Assembly: GCF_030272615.1 (NCBI RefSeq)
Contig: NC_081414.1
Coordinates: 814,594,569-814,658,568 of the forward strand
Origin: Cryptomeria japonica
Taxonomy: Eukaryota; Streptophyta; Pinopsida; Cupressales; Cupressaceae
Length of the DNA stretch: 64,000 bases
Direction of reading: 5' to 3'
In this document: positions 1 through 11,531 of the stretch, piece by piece
How positions within the stretch are numbered: position 1 is the stretch's first letter
Layout: each line of letters begins with the position of its first letter
Notes under the pieces: model-generated
Seen by the model: the letters and a program-made list of their open reading frames with translations, nothing else
Database searches by the model: none
Told to the model about the DNA's origin: nothing
Translations under genes and position numbers: made by a program

Positions 1-670
1 GTCTTAAGGTCCATTATGGCGAATGTAATAGTGGAGAAATTGCTTGCTAAGGAGCAGCAGTAGCTAATCTGCCTTAAGGAGGGGCACATTTTATGATTTA
101 CAATGTTTAGACATTTCAAATGAAAGGTGAATCCATCATCATTTGGATGGTATAGTGTTTGGAAGAAGGGTATATGAGAAACCCTACTTTTAAGGGTTTG
201 TGAGAGGCTAAAGACCCGGATTTTGCATCTAAGAAGGTTAAAACTTGTAAATAATTGCATTTCCTTATTTTGAATCATATACTTTCCAAAGAAAACTTTT
301 GATAGTAGATTTTGTGTACCATCCTAATCCAAAAAGCATTCATTTTGTCTACATCTGATAGGCATTGCTAAAATCAGTTTAAAGTGTATTCATTTAGGGA
401 CCTTTCATAAAATATTCTCAACTTACACATCATAAAAGGATCTTAAAATATTCATTGTTTATAATGATAAGAATTTGGTTGTTCCATACACCTTCCTTTA
501 CTATTTTAAAAATATCATCAACCAAAATATTGTGTAGCAGTAGTATGGAGTGCATTTCATCTATTTTATGCCTAAATATTTCATCATACCACTTTCTTTT
601 CAAAGGCGACTGATCAATTGCCATGTTTGGGTAATGCATTCGAAATAGATATAGTTGCATACCATTTATC
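1..670. other. Anonymous non-coding stretch
   Basis: No gene is recognisable. The minus strand is open for 76 codons at 430-660, but the peptide matches no family I know and there is no start context or splice signal to support it. The sequence is AT-rich and resembles decayed repeat DNA. Confidence 0.4.
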
Positions 671-762
671 TGTCTTGAATAAAGACTTTTATCCTGATGG
701 CATTAAATTAAAGTTCTTTCTCTACTTTCTGGTGATATTTGGAGCAGAGGTTGCTTTGCATC
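671..762 (+). repeat. Left arm of inverted repeat flanking the copia element
   Basis: About 92 bases ending exactly at the edge of the first LTR reappear in inverted orientation at 7462-7549, just beyond the second LTR. By eye identity is about 80% with a few indels. Shared blocks include TTTATCCTGATGG, TAAATTAAAG and GGAGCAGAGGTTGC. Both arms read as a similar short peptide (FYPDG, KLK and an acidic or Gln residue before the end), so they may be two copies of one coding fragment. Before the copia insertion they would have formed a hairpin with a loop of roughly 55 bases. Confidence 0.6.
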
Positions 763-1210
763 TATAGGATTTTGCCAAGATCAAGGGCACAATGAAAAGC
801 ATAAAAGAGACAATAGAATGACAAGAACAAACTGTATTCTCATCAATATGCAAAATGATCAACTGGATTAACCAATACAATGAATAGAGACCTGCATATA
901 TAGGCAAGGCCATATGGATGTAGGAGAACACAAATATGACATGTGGCTCAATGAGAAACAAGGGTAGGTAGGAAATACTAGGGGTAGTAGGAGAAATAAT
1001 ATAATATTCCACAAGAGGTGGATGACCCACCGAATGTGACGTGTAATAGCAAAAATAAGACCACAAAAAGTGGAATTTCTCCTACAAGCTATATCCCTAT
1101 GTGCACACTTCCCTAAGTGTCTCAAATCCAAACTACGAAGAGATGCATTATCCTAAGTTAACTTAAGTAAGTGTAATAATATCCAAAATGAATATTTATT
1201 TACACCAACA
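763..1210 (-). repeat. Copia 3' LTR
   Basis: In element orientation it begins TGTTGGTGTAAATAAATATT and ends GCAAAATCCTATA; the terminal TACA of the partner LTR has become TATA. It matches 6954-7402 closely over its whole length. It would carry promoter and polyadenylation signals, but no site was assigned by inspection. Confidence 0.93.
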
Positions 1211-1222
1211 CTCCCCCCTTAA
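1211..1222 (-). other. Polypurine tract of copia element
   Basis: The minus strand reads TTAAGGGGGGAG directly before the LTR start TGTTGG. This is where a copia element primes plus-strand DNA synthesis. An equivalent tract precedes the 3' LTR of the related element at 13271-13281. Confidence 0.85.
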
Positions 1223-1525
1223 GTGCAACTTAGGGGAATGAAGACTCCAGTCAACAATGCAAGATGGGTCCCGGCTACTAGGCCATGATAGGTACCCATG
1301 TACAATATGCAAATGCAAGCAAAACTATGCAATGCAATCTCTCACAAATGGAGAAAGGGAGAAAACTCAGTGGGAAAAAACTCCCCCCCAAAAGAGAGAT
1401 GAATGTACAAAAGACTCTCAAAGAAGAAGGATAAAACCTCAACGAGGAAAAAGTCCCCCCCATAAGAGAGGAAGGAGAAGTCAGCTGACCCCCCCTAATG
1501 ACACATCCCACACCCCCAAGAGAGC
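1223..1525 (-). other. Copia 3' untranslated region with repeated G-runs
   Basis: This non-coding stretch between RNase H and the polypurine tract holds several further purine runs on the minus strand with five to seven consecutive G (near 1381, 1456, 1489 and 1512), each followed or preceded by CTCTCTT-type sequence. They look like partial copies of the polypurine tract. The related element at 12955-13260 has a matching series. Confidence 0.6.
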
Positions 1526-2929
1526 TCACAACTGTTGGAACTTACTCTCGGTGAAAGGTTTGGTGAATATGTCAGCAACCTGCTCTGCTGTAGGACAATA
1601 CTGCAAATCAATGACCTGCTCCTGGATGAGCTCTCGAATATAGTGCATATGGATCTCGATGTGTTTGGTCCGCTGGTGCTGGACCGGGTTCTTCGAGATC
1701 GCAATAGCACTCTGATTGTCACAATGTAGAACTGTCGGTCGTGGAGTGGTGAAACCAAACTCTGTGAGAATCTGCTGGAGCCAAATGGTCTCAGTCGCTG
1801 CGTTAACAGTGCCTCGATACTCAGCCTCAGCCGAAGAGAGAGCAATAGCATGTTGCTTCTTGCTCTGCCAACAAATGGGGTCCGAACCAAGGTGAAAACT
1901 ATAACCAGAAGTAGACTTACGATCAACTAGATCGCCAGCCCAATCAGAGTCTGTGTAACCAACCAAGCGAAGTGTTGTGCCTGCTGCATAGTGAATCCCA
2001 TAGTGATGTGTACCCTAGATGTAATGAAGGATGCGTTTGGCGGCTTTCCAATGAAGCTCATGTGGTTCCTGCATGAAGCGGGAAACCATGCCAACTGCAA
2101 ATGAAATATCAGGGCGTGTATGAGTCAAGTAGATGAGACCACCCACAAGCTGACAATACAAAGTGGCATCAACTGGTGGAGAAGAACACTGAGCCTCAAG
2201 CTTGACTCTTGAAAGAAAGGGAGTCGAGGTAGGCTTACAATCAGCCATATGAAAGCGTGCAAGTAGATCAAGAGCATACTTGGGCTGCGATAGAGTAATC
2301 CTGGAAGGTGACTGTGAAATCTCTATCCCGAGAAAGTAGTGCAAAAGACCCAAGTCAGTCATAGCAAATCTGTCATGCAAAGCAAATTTGACCTTGTTAA
2401 TGATGGATGAAATACTCCCTATAATGATCAAGTCATCAACATAGAGCACAAGTATCAAGTGAGAGTCATCCTATCGCAAAATGTAGACATTCAGATCGGA
2501 ATGACACTTGGTGAACCCTGCGGAGAGAAGAAAGGAATCCATCTTGGCGTACCAAGCCCTGGGGGCCTACTTAAGGCCATAGAGAGATTTCCTTAGTTTG
2601 CAAACCAAGGAAGTATCCTGGATGAAACCTTGTGGCTACTCCATATAAATGTCCTCATCAAGATCACCATGAAGAAAAACACTCTTCACATCCATCTGAT
2701 GTACAACCCAACCATGAGCTATAGCAATAGCAAGTGTCAAACGAATGGAGTTCATCTTGGCGATGGGTGCAAAGGTCTTAGTATAGTCAACACCTGCAAC
2801 CTACGAGAAACCTTTCGCAACAAGTTGAGCCTTATACTTATCCACACTACCATCTGCTGCAAATTTGGTCTGATAGATCCACTTACATCGAACCATCTTT
2901 CTCCCCTTAGGGAGATGGACCAACTCATT
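1526..2929 (-). pseudogene. Copia reverse transcriptase and RNase H (broken)
   Basis: This is the 3' part of copia pol. RT copies element RNA into DNA and RNase H removes the RNA strand, in virus-like particles in the cytoplasm. The open segment 2458-2015 contains the catalytic YVDD box (codons at 2443-2432), followed by the typical LLHYFLGIEI and thumb sequences. The segment 1966-1526 is RNase H with YTDSDWAGD, AEAEY and CDNQSAI carrying the acidic catalytic residues. The N-terminal half of RT (about 2929-2460) is recognisable only in fragments because of stops and a frameshift. A stop near 2015 separates RT from RNase H. Confidence 0.9.
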
Positions 2930-4644
2930 AAGGAACCATACTCTTCCTCCATAGCTTGGTCCCACTCAGGAACCCTTGATGCTTCCCTAAATGTCTGTGG
3001 ATCGGAAGCAGTAGCAATGAATGCATGTGGAAGATCCTGATGTTGTGATCGAGTTCTCCGTGTATCTGAAGGATCCCCAACAAGAGAACCCGCAGACTCA
3101 AGTGTCTGTCGAGCCCAACGAGGTCTAGGTGGAGGTGGAGAATGAGGCTCCTCAACTGCAAGTGGACCTTGCGGAGGTGTAACCCTGTGAGTCGAAGTTG
3201 AGGGAGTCTCATCATCTGAATCACTAACATCACTATCCACAATGGAGGAAGGTGGAGGAGGTAGAGAGGCTAAGCTAGGAGAGCTTTCCTCAAAGTGAAC
3301 ACTCCTCTCAATGAACACCTCATGTGTCTCTGGATCCATCAGTCTATATGCCTTAACACCCTCAGGATATCCAACAAATATGCAAGGCCGACTCTGCGGT
3401 TCCAATGCCTTGCGTTTCTGCGGAGGTATGCGAGCCCATGCTGGACATCCAAAGACTCTAAAATGTCTCACAATCAGTTTCCTACCAACCCAAGCTTCAA
3501 AAGGAGTAATACCTTGCAAAGCTTTGTGAGGAACCCGATTCTGGATGTGTGTGGCACAACTGATAACCTCTGCCCAAAAGGCGAGATCAAGAGAACGTGC
3601 ATGTATCATACAGCTAGCCATTTCTTTGAGAGTTCGATTCTTGCGTTCTGCAACCCTGTTCTGCTGTGGAGTGTATGCTACGGAATGCTGAAGATCAATC
3701 CCCTCAAATGTACAAAAATCCTCAAGTCTCTTGTTCACATATTCCCTTCCATTAACTGTGCAAAGAATCTTGACCACTTTCCCTGATTGCTTCTCCACAT
3801 GAGTCTTGAAGTCCTGAAATCTGTCAAATACTTCACTCTTATGAATGAGAAAGTAGACCCAAGTGAAGCAGGAGTAGTCATCAATGAAGGTGAGAACATA
3901 GCGGGCCTTACTAAATGAAGGTGTTGGAAATGGACCTGCTACATCACTGTGAACAAGTTGAAGAACTTCCAAAGCTCTCCAAGTTTTCCCTTTATCAAAC
4001 TTCTCTTTGGGATGCTTGCCCATGGAACAACTTGAACATACACCCTCTGAAAAACTGATTTGAGGTAGATCTGTGACCATGTCTTTAGTGCTGAGCTGCT
4101 GAAGATAGTGGTAGTTGAGGTGACCAAACCGCTCATGCCATAGCTTACTTTCTGAATTTGAATGAGTAAGCAAGGCCCTAGAAGGTGAACTTGGCACAAA
4201 GTGGGAAAATGAATAAAGCCTTGAGTTGTCATTGACTTGTCCCACTGCTACCAAGGCATCATCATCAAGTTCCTTTACCACAATTGAATCTGGTGTAAAC
4301 TCAACCTTTTTCCCATTCCCATAGTGAGTGATTTGGTAGATGGAGAGAAGGTTGGTAGACAAGTTAGGAACATAGAGAACATTCTCAAATGTTCCATCAT
4401 CCATGTCAACTGAACCTTTCCCTTCAACCTCTACTTGTGTGTCATCACCTATGTAAATGTGAGGTACCTTAGATGGCTCCAATGAAGAAAACTGCTCCTT
4501 TGTAGAACCCATGTGATATGAGGCACCTGAGTCAAGTATCCATTGCTGTGAAGAACCTGTTGTAGCCACAAATGCTTGCCCTTTTCCCTTAGACTGTGAG
4601 GAAGAGGAAGGAGATGAATCCTTCTTTATATAGGCGGATGGCAA
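2930..4644 (-). pseudogene. Copia protease-integrase polyprotein segment
   Basis: About 570 codons are open in one frame. Counting from codon 4644, the aspartic protease motif LDSGAS is at residues 37-42. The GAG-pre-integrase zinc domain follows with H170, H175, C203 and C206. The integrase core has its first acidic residue at D234 (HSDVAGP) and its Glu at E333 (AERKN). The middle catalytic Asp is lost: the block reads CTVNGREY at 295-302, with Val at the Asp position. A proline- and serine-rich linker follows to about residue 560. The frame is then lost near 2930, just after the start of RT (AMEEEYGSLM). It is continuous in frame with the gag knuckle upstream. Confidence 0.92.
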
Positions 4645-5535
4645 GTTGATGTTGTTTTTCTTGAGAAGATTGGTTAACTCATCAACTTGTTTTGCGTGGC
4701 ATCGATGCTCATCATGACCATACTTCTTGCAATATGCACAAGTTGGTTTATCCTTCTTAGGTGGTGTCCCCTTCTTGGAAGAGGATGAAAAATCGCCTTG
4801 TGATGGAGAGGATGATTGCCCTTTTTCCTAGTGTGGCTTAGACTTAGAGTGCTTCTTCTTCTTGTTGGAATCTTTGCCTTGACTTCCTTGATTCCCTTGA
4901 TTTTCTACCAAAGCCTTGGACTTTGAAGACTTGAGAAACCCCATGTTCAACAACTTAGATTGTTCCAATATTAACATTTATGTGAAAGCATCAAATGAAG
5001 GCATAACATAAGAACTCCCCACTATCAAACAATGAGTTTGGAAGCTAGACACAAATGCTGCATATTCTGGTGCAAGCTTATCCAACAAGTTGAATATCAA
5101 TTGAGCATCCTTTTTGTCAATTCCACAATCCTTAAGCTTTGCTCTTAGCTCATTTGCTTTGGTGACATAATCTTGGATTGTATCAAAACTCTTGGGATCC
5201 AAGTTGGTGAGCTCATTGTCAATCTGATAGCCTCTGATTTCATCAACTTGTCCATACAATTTCTGAAACATATCCCAAGCCTCTTTGATTGTTTTACACT
5301 TCTCAATGTGAAAAACGAGGTCATCTGATACATACTTGCGTAAGGTTCCAAGAGCCATGCAAATCTTTGTGAGCCATTCTAATTGAGCATTTGGATCTAC
5401 CTTAGGATCAGGTGGTGTTGTTATTGTTCCATCTATGTAGTGTGTGAGACCCTTTTCCATTAATTTACTCCATACTTTAATTTTCCATGATGCATAATTA
5501 TGTGGAGTTAATGGTGGAAATTTGTTAGGACTCAT
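4645..5535 (-). pseudogene. Copia gag (capsid-nucleocapsid), two nonsense codons
   Basis: Gag packages element RNA. I take the ATG at 5535 (MSPNKFPPLTPHNYASWK), the usual copia gag opening, rather than the longer open frame from 5580. The UBN2/Retrotran_gag type body runs to 4978, including the AWDMFQKLYG region. A TAA at 4978-4980 and a TAG at 4828-4830 interrupt the frame, but the same frame continues through a lysine- and serine-rich stretch to a CCHC zinc knuckle at 4740-4699 (C-x2-C-x4-H-x4-C, CAYCKKYGHDEHRC) and into protease. A single gag-pol frame is normal for copia elements. Confidence 0.88.
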
Positions 5536-6941
5536 TGCAATAAAAATGGAAAGAGCACAAAGAGAGGCACAATCACACAAGACACCCCCCCAAATTCACT
5601 CAATCAAAGAACCCCCCCAAATGTGATGATTTTGGCACTTTATAAGTAGTGTGCATACAATGGGCCACTTGCAAAAAATGGCAAAGTGGACTTCTGATTT
5701 ACAATTTTACAATTGCCTCAATAAGGCCAAAAGAGTCTCAAACTGATAATGTAGGAGATCTAACTAAGATCCAAGCAATTTACAAGTACCTAATAGGCCA
5801 AATAAGACCAATATCTGAAAGTACAATTTCTACTCAAAATCTCTGAAATCGGATAATAGATTATGAAAGTAGACGAAAAAATAAGCACTTTCAAAACAAA
5901 TGGCACCTGAAAAGGAGGTCGTATGAGCTCAAACGAGGCCTTTGAAGTTGCAGAATTGAGGATTGGACAGGTACAACTGAGAGAATCCAAAAATTCTAAA
6001 AAACTTGTGCACCAAAATCAGAAAATAACCACACCACTGTGAAGATCATGAAATTTTAGCCCATTTCAAAAAAAATTGCACCAAAAAAGGAGCAAAAATG
6101 AGCAAGATATGGCCTTTCAAAGTTGGATTGCAAAACTGAAAAGCTCAATGGAGAGGGGTCAAATTTTTTTTTCAAAAAGTGCTGATGTGGTGCCGATGTC
6201 AGCAATTCACTGTGTTAAATTTGACGATCGTATGACCGTCGCAAAAACTTCGCCTCCCTGCTAACTGGGCATCCATACTGTATAGACTGCTGACTGGGCA
6301 AATGACTGTGCGTATGGACTGACAGGGCGTACGGATCTAGCGTGGCACTGTGCAGGTGTACGATTTTTCCCGCGGGCCAGTGGCGGACGCAGTTTTCGCC
6401 TATTTTTGGTGGTCGCCGGCAGAGGGAGCGGCTGGAGTCGAGGGGCCGGCGGCGGTGGCTAAGGGGGCCAGCGACGGCCTGCGGAAGGTGGAGACCGGTA
6501 GGGACTTGCGGGCGGTGGCGGTGGCGGCACGGCAGCGAGCACAGAGATTGGTAGGAGGACGGGACGGCCGACGCTGACAACAGGTACGTCCTGCAACACG
6601 CGGAACATGCAGGTACGGGGGGGTCTGTGGACCCCCAAAAAAACAGCATAAAAAAACTTTTTAAAAAATTTTTTAAAATTTTTTCGAAATTTTTCAAAAA
6701 ATAATTTATTTATTTTTTTTAAATTTCTTTTCGAAATCCGTACGATAATAGCCAAAATGGGGAAAAAAAATTTCTCACCAAAATAGGTCGACTTTATAGT
6801 CGAAATTTATGGAAACGACCTCCTGGATTCAACGGTGATGTCCAAATCACTCTATGATGCCCCCGAAAAATGAAGATCCCCAAATCCGAAAATGGAAGCC
6901 TTCCACGATGTCTCCAAAAACCAATCAATGAAGCCCCAATA
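5536..6941 (-). other. Copia 5' leader
   Basis: This untranslated leader lies between primer site and gag. No conserved coding capacity was seen. The part at about 5640-6080 matches, block by block, the leader of the plus-strand derivative at about 12070-12460 (for example CTCCTTTTCAGGTGCCATTT in both). The part at 6300-6560 is GC-rich with GGC/GGT runs, unlike its surroundings, and may be a captured fragment. Confidence 0.65.
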
Positions 6942-6953
6942 GCTCTGATACCA
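6942..6953 (-). other. Primer-binding site (initiator Met-tRNA)
   Basis: The minus strand reads TGGTATCAGAGC immediately after the 5' LTR. This is the standard plant copia site complementary to the 3' end of tRNA-iMet and fixes the element orientation. The same site is at 11754 in the second element. Confidence 0.92.
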
Positions 6954-7402
6954 TGTAGGATTTTGCCAAGATCAAGGGCACAATGAAAAGCATAAAAGAG
7001 ACAATAGAATGACAAGAACAAACTGTATTCTCATCAATATGTAAAATGATCAACTGGATTAACCAATACAATGAATAGAGGCCTGCATATATAGGCAAGG
7101 CCATATGGATGTATGAGCACACAAATATGACATGTGGCTCAATGAGAAACAAGGGTAGGTAAGAAATACTAGGGGTAGGTAGGAGAAATAATATAATATT
7201 CCACAAGAGGTGGATGACCCACCGAATGTGGAGTGTAACAGCAAAAATAAGACCACAAAAGGTGGAATTTCTCCTACAAGCTATATCCCTATGTGCACAC
7301 TTCCCTAAGTGTCTCAAATCCAAACTACGAAGAGATGCATTATCCTAAGTTAACTTAAGTAAGTGTAATAATATCCAAAATGAATATTTGTTTACACCAA
7401 CA
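6954..7402 (-). repeat. Copia 5' LTR
   Basis: Partner of 763-1210, with intact TG..CA ends in element orientation. About a dozen substitutions and one 1-bp indel separate the two by eye. Confidence 0.93.
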
Positions 7403-7461
7403 ACATCGACCTGGGATACATTTAACTTGTGTTGTATCTGCGGAAATATGTATCCTACAAC

Positions 7462-7549
7462 GATGCAATGCAACCTCTGCTCCACCAATACCATATAGAA
7501 GAGAAAGTACTTTAATTTAAAGCCATCAGGATAAAATTCTTTCAAGACA
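7462..7549 (-). repeat. Right arm of inverted repeat flanking the copia element
   Basis: Read on the minus strand this copies 671-762. A minus-strand open frame of 66 codons (7345-7545) crosses it and the LTR edge; the product is not recognisable and part of it is LTR sequence, so I do not call a gene. Confidence 0.6.
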
Positions 7550-9803
7550 TATATGAGGTATAAAAGGAAGCCTACCCTGTCATTTTAAGGGGTTTACCTA
7601 CAATTCAAGTGATCTCTTAATTATAAAATCAATTCAATTCCAAGTGAAAAGGCAATCAAGCATTCATCAAGAATTGAAGGAGAAATCAAGTTAATAAAGA
7701 TATTTAATAGAGGAGATATTTAATAAAGATATCATCTTTGAAATTAAGAAATGGGCAGGAGATTAAGAATACAAACCTTCCATATTGCACACTTCAAGGT
7801 ATATTCAAATTACAAGTTACATTTATAGGGTCTGTCCTATTCGAGCTAGCTACTATTTCAACACATTCTAACACATGTATCTTTTTCTATGCAATAATTA
7901 GTAGTAGCTACATAGACTATCATGGTACACAAGTTATTTTCTAATAGTGTCCTTCATATGCAATTCTTTCAAGATTATTTAGTTGTATCTACCTTCTTAG
8001 GTTATGCAAATGGAGATTAGATTAGGTTATGTATCTACTTTCTTGCTCTATAATTCTCATTGTGTTTAATAAATTTCTATCCCTTTGGTGAAAAAAAGGA
8101 GGTTGATGATAAATATCTATGTTGTCTATTAGTTGATTCCCATGACAATAAGTGGTTAATGCTAATACAAAGTAACACTAACAGGAAACTTTGATGACAA
8201 TCTAATACACATCACTATTGAACTTACCCCTATCTCATATAACCCTATGTTGGCTAGGCCCCACAATAATCAGAAGATCCTAATTACTACTGTCCTAAAC
8301 CTTGCATTGACCATCACAATTTCACAGTGAATTGAGTTAATTAGTCCATTAGCGAGATTGGGAAAGAGTTTGGTATTGAGTTAGGTGTTGGTGGAAGGTT
8401 TAAGGAGGTACACTATCATCATAATTAATGTTAGAGAGTGTTGTGTGAAGAAGAATGACCACGAAAGGAGTGACTGTCCTAAGTGCTTGAGACTATCACA
8501 AAAAGTGAGTGTTGCAGCAGTGAATCTTCCTTTGACCTTTGTGTGTTTCGGAGGGTAAAGACCCATGGTGGTATATGTTGAGTGGTTGGGAGGGTAAAGA
8601 CCCACATATCAACTATCTACTTTGACATGCTAGAATGGTGTCCACCTACTCTAAAACCTTGTGGGCATTCTCTGTCTGATACTAACATATACTTAACATG
8701 TGCCTCTCATATAACCCTATGTTGGTTAGGCCCCACCATAATTAGAAGATCCTAATTACTAAAAACACTAGATTCTCCCCTAAAAGGTTGTTGAGTCATA
8801 GAAGGCCTAGCTTGATAGCCCTATAGTCTCTCATACCTAAAATATCCTTGTGTCGATGATGGTCAAATGTGACTACCCTATGGCCCCTACTATGCTCTAG
8901 ACCTTTGTCCCTAATATTGATACTACTGGGTTTTTCTTTGTAAATCATATAGTAAGTCTAAATTATCCTTTGAAGGATGGGGAGGCCTATGGACACTTTA
9001 GTCCCTTCATCAAGGTTACAAAATTCTCTCATGCCTCTTGTGTCCTCCCATGTACCTCCTTTTCCATAAGAGACTTTGCCATAGCAACCCTAAAGTCATT
9101 TGGATTGGCCATGTGTAGGAAAACTGAAATTTTGGGCTTTCCACCCCTAATAAAATAATTGACAAGTAACTTATCTTGAATGTAATCTACAAACTACAAG
9201 AACTCCAAAAACTAACTCTCATGTTGAGCCACTATTAAACCTTATTATGTAAATTGTGAAACTCATCTATGCATCTCCGTCAAAAATATTTTGAAATGGA
9301 ACACACTTTCAAGCACTCCAAAATGGTATCTAGAGAGGGTTTCCAATGTGAGTTGGTGCATTTTATCCTCCCAGTACCACAAGGTGGAATCAAGTCCTCT
9401 CAAAAATTGCATTGAAAATTATGCCTTTAGGTTGCTCACATATAGATGCAACCCAAAGCATAAGTCCAAGCTAAGTAACCAAGACTTATCCTCAACCCTA
9501 TTTGTGGATCTTAAAAATGTAGAGGATTGGAGATGAAGCAACTCTCGAATATGATCCTTTGGCTCATGATATGTGCTTGCTATAGTCTATACCTCTTGTA
9601 TTTATGCATGATGAGGCTAGGTAATGTTTATTGATCAATATTCTATCTCCTCTATGTGTATTTCCCAAATTCAAGGCGAACTCCTAATAAGCTCCCAAGA
9701 TGCAAGTATATGCTCCTCTACTACAAGTGGATCCTCATGGCTTGTAAGATTTGAGGTCCATACTCGGGCTACTCATCTTGGTGAAAACTCTCAAAGTGAT
9801 ATG
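7550..9803. other. Anonymous DNA with a dispersed 56-bp direct repeat
   Basis: No gene is supported. A 56-bp segment at 8233-8288 recurs at 8705-8760 with three mismatches; its core is CATATAACCCTATGTTGG. The short open frames here have no family resemblance. Confidence 0.5.
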
Positions 9804-10140
9804 ACCCTTCCTTCCATTTCCTACACCCTATTTTCTAACCCACACCTCATAACCTTTACCTCACTTCCTATCATCATTACCTTCCATCTACCTTTCATAT
9901 CCCCTATCTTAACCTCCTCCACTTTCCTACATCCTATCATAAACCTTAACCTCATACACACTTACTTTTACTTCACCTACCTAACCCCATTCCATCCTTC
10001 ACATCCTTTTATCTCCCCCCATTCACTTTCCTACCTTCCAAACCCCTAACATATCCTAACGTACTCTTTCACTATTACATCCTTCATCACTTACCTCCCT
10101 ATCTTATCCTAACCCACACCTCATAACCTTATACCTCTCA
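9804..10140 (+). repeat. Pyrimidine/adenine tract almost devoid of G
   Basis: The plus strand has no G from 9804 to 10060 (257 bases) and only one (10061) through 10140. The composition is C, T and A with frequent CCT, CTT and ACC. A 22-base segment containing CTAACCCACACC is exactly repeated at 9835-9856 and 10109-10130. The open frame across it (9624-10049) is a consequence of the composition, since without G only TAA can end a frame, and is not evidence for a gene. Confidence 0.8.
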
Positions 10141-11531
10141 GCTTCCATTTTATACCACCTTCCTAATGGTACACTTATGCTCCCTTCCAAAACACCGACA
10201 AAAAATAGCACTCGATCACTACACAGTGCTCTCACGGTTCTGCAGCGGGGATTTTCAGTCACAACCATATATACCAGCATCCATAATCAGGATATATTTT
10301 ACACAATGGCACTCGATCATGCAGGTTTAGGTCATCCCTCTCCTTAATTAGGATATATTTTAAATATGGAAAGTAGTGTTAATATGTTTCAGGCTAACTA
10401 TATTGTTCATTATTTAAAATACAGTGTTTAATTAATACATGATTGTAGGATTGTTCAACGGTTTAGGTCTTGTAAGAAATTCTTCTTTTAAATCGATCAT
10501 ATCATATTACAGAAACCTCTCACCATCTCTACTATTGGCAATTAATCTGATAAATCTATAATAAACTTTGAATCTAAATATTTGAATATGTATAACAATG
10601 AATTTGCTGATTATACCCTACCTTTTTTCTTCAACCGGATCTTGTAATGCCCAATTTAGAGTGAAACGATGATAATTGAAATGACTGCCCTGACAAATAC
10701 ATTCCTGCAGCGATTAAATCAGTGCCCGTGACTTCTTGAGCGCGTAATCGATCTAGATTCTTTCACTGGAATCGGCATGGGAGGAACCACTTCATTCTGC
10801 GGCTGGAGCATTTGTGGCATAAACGTCCTACTAGGAACTAACCATTTGACTCGATTTGGTTTATTCCATTGTAGTGTCGAAGCATCCGTCCAGAAGCGAG
10901 ATGTGGGCAAGGAATGCAATGCATTATGACAAGAAGCTATCTCCTTCATACATCTGAGTGATGACTGCAATTAGGAGGTCGAGCCCTGATGTCGTGTGAA
11001 TTAGATTTATTCTTTCTCCTCGGTCGATCGAGTGCATAAATGACCTGATCTGATCTCTTTGTCCCACGGTCATCTAATCAGCGCATACATGACCTATCCC
11101 TTTTCATACGAGAAAGAGCGCCTGACCTGATCTCTTTGTTCAGTTGAGTGCATCGGTATATCGATCGAATGCATCCCGATCGGGCCATAGTAGTATATCT
11201 AGGATAGTTGGGATTTTGTAATGGCAGAGGTGGGACGAAGAGGCAGGATTTTGTAATGGCAGAGGCGGGACGAAGAGGCAGGATTTATGAAATGACTTGG
11301 TCTTTTCTTTTTCTTTTTAAGTAATACCCACGGTCGTCGGAATTTTGACGAAACTTTTTCTAAAAAACACAAATATCATTGCCAATTCCTTTTCCATCAA
11401 AACCAAATGTTGCATTATCATCGGAATTCTGACGAAATCGGGCATTTTTTCAAAAAAAAAATCAAATTTGATCACAATATACCTTCTCCGTCGGAAACCT
11501 CCATCAGAATTTTAGGCCAAATGTATTAGTG
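10141..11531. other. Anonymous DNA, no gene seen
   Basis: Mixed composition, with an 83-codon minus-strand open frame at 10719-10970 that I cannot assign. CCTGATCTCTTTGT-type phrases recur at 11040-11150. A tandem repeat at 11211-11280 is listed separately. Confidence 0.4.
11211..11280 (+). repeat. 35-bp tandem repeat, two copies
   Basis: Two 35-bp units beginning GGATTTTGTAATGGCAGAGG with one mismatch, followed by the first bases of a third. Confidence 0.85.

Larger units (their letters stand above)
763..7402 (-). mobile_element. Ty1/copia LTR retrotransposon, near complete but defective
   Basis: This is a 6.6-kb element on the minus strand. It has two LTRs of about 449 bp that begin TG and end CA in element orientation, apart from one mutated end. 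Inside the upstream LTR lies a primer-binding site complementary to the 3' end of initiator Met-tRNA (TGGTATCAGAGC). Then come gag with a CCHC knuckle, protease, GAG-pre-integrase, integrase, RT and RNase H in copia order, and a polypurine tract before the other LTR. Flanking bases GCATC and ACATC are a probable 5-bp target duplication with one change. The LTRs differ at about a dozen positions by eye (about 97% identity), so the insertion is not very recent. Stops in gag and RT/RNase H and a frameshift before RT make it non-autonomous now. Confidence 0.93.

Noticed and set aside
6342-6577. GC-rich coding gene in the copia leader
   Set aside because: Two overlapping frames are open only because of GGC/GGT repeats; the region lies in the element leader and has no recognisable domain.
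9624-10049. 141-codon open frame as a gene
   Set aside because: The frame is open because the plus strand has almost no G, so TAG and TGA cannot occur. The peptide is low in complexity and has no family resemblance.
9835-10130. Interstitial telomere repeats
   Set aside because: ACCCTAA-like words occur, but there is no run of the plant CCCTAAA unit.
10634-10660. TGTAATGCCC near 10635 as a second LTR start like the one at 60981
   Set aside because: Similarity ends after ten bases and no LTR structure follows.
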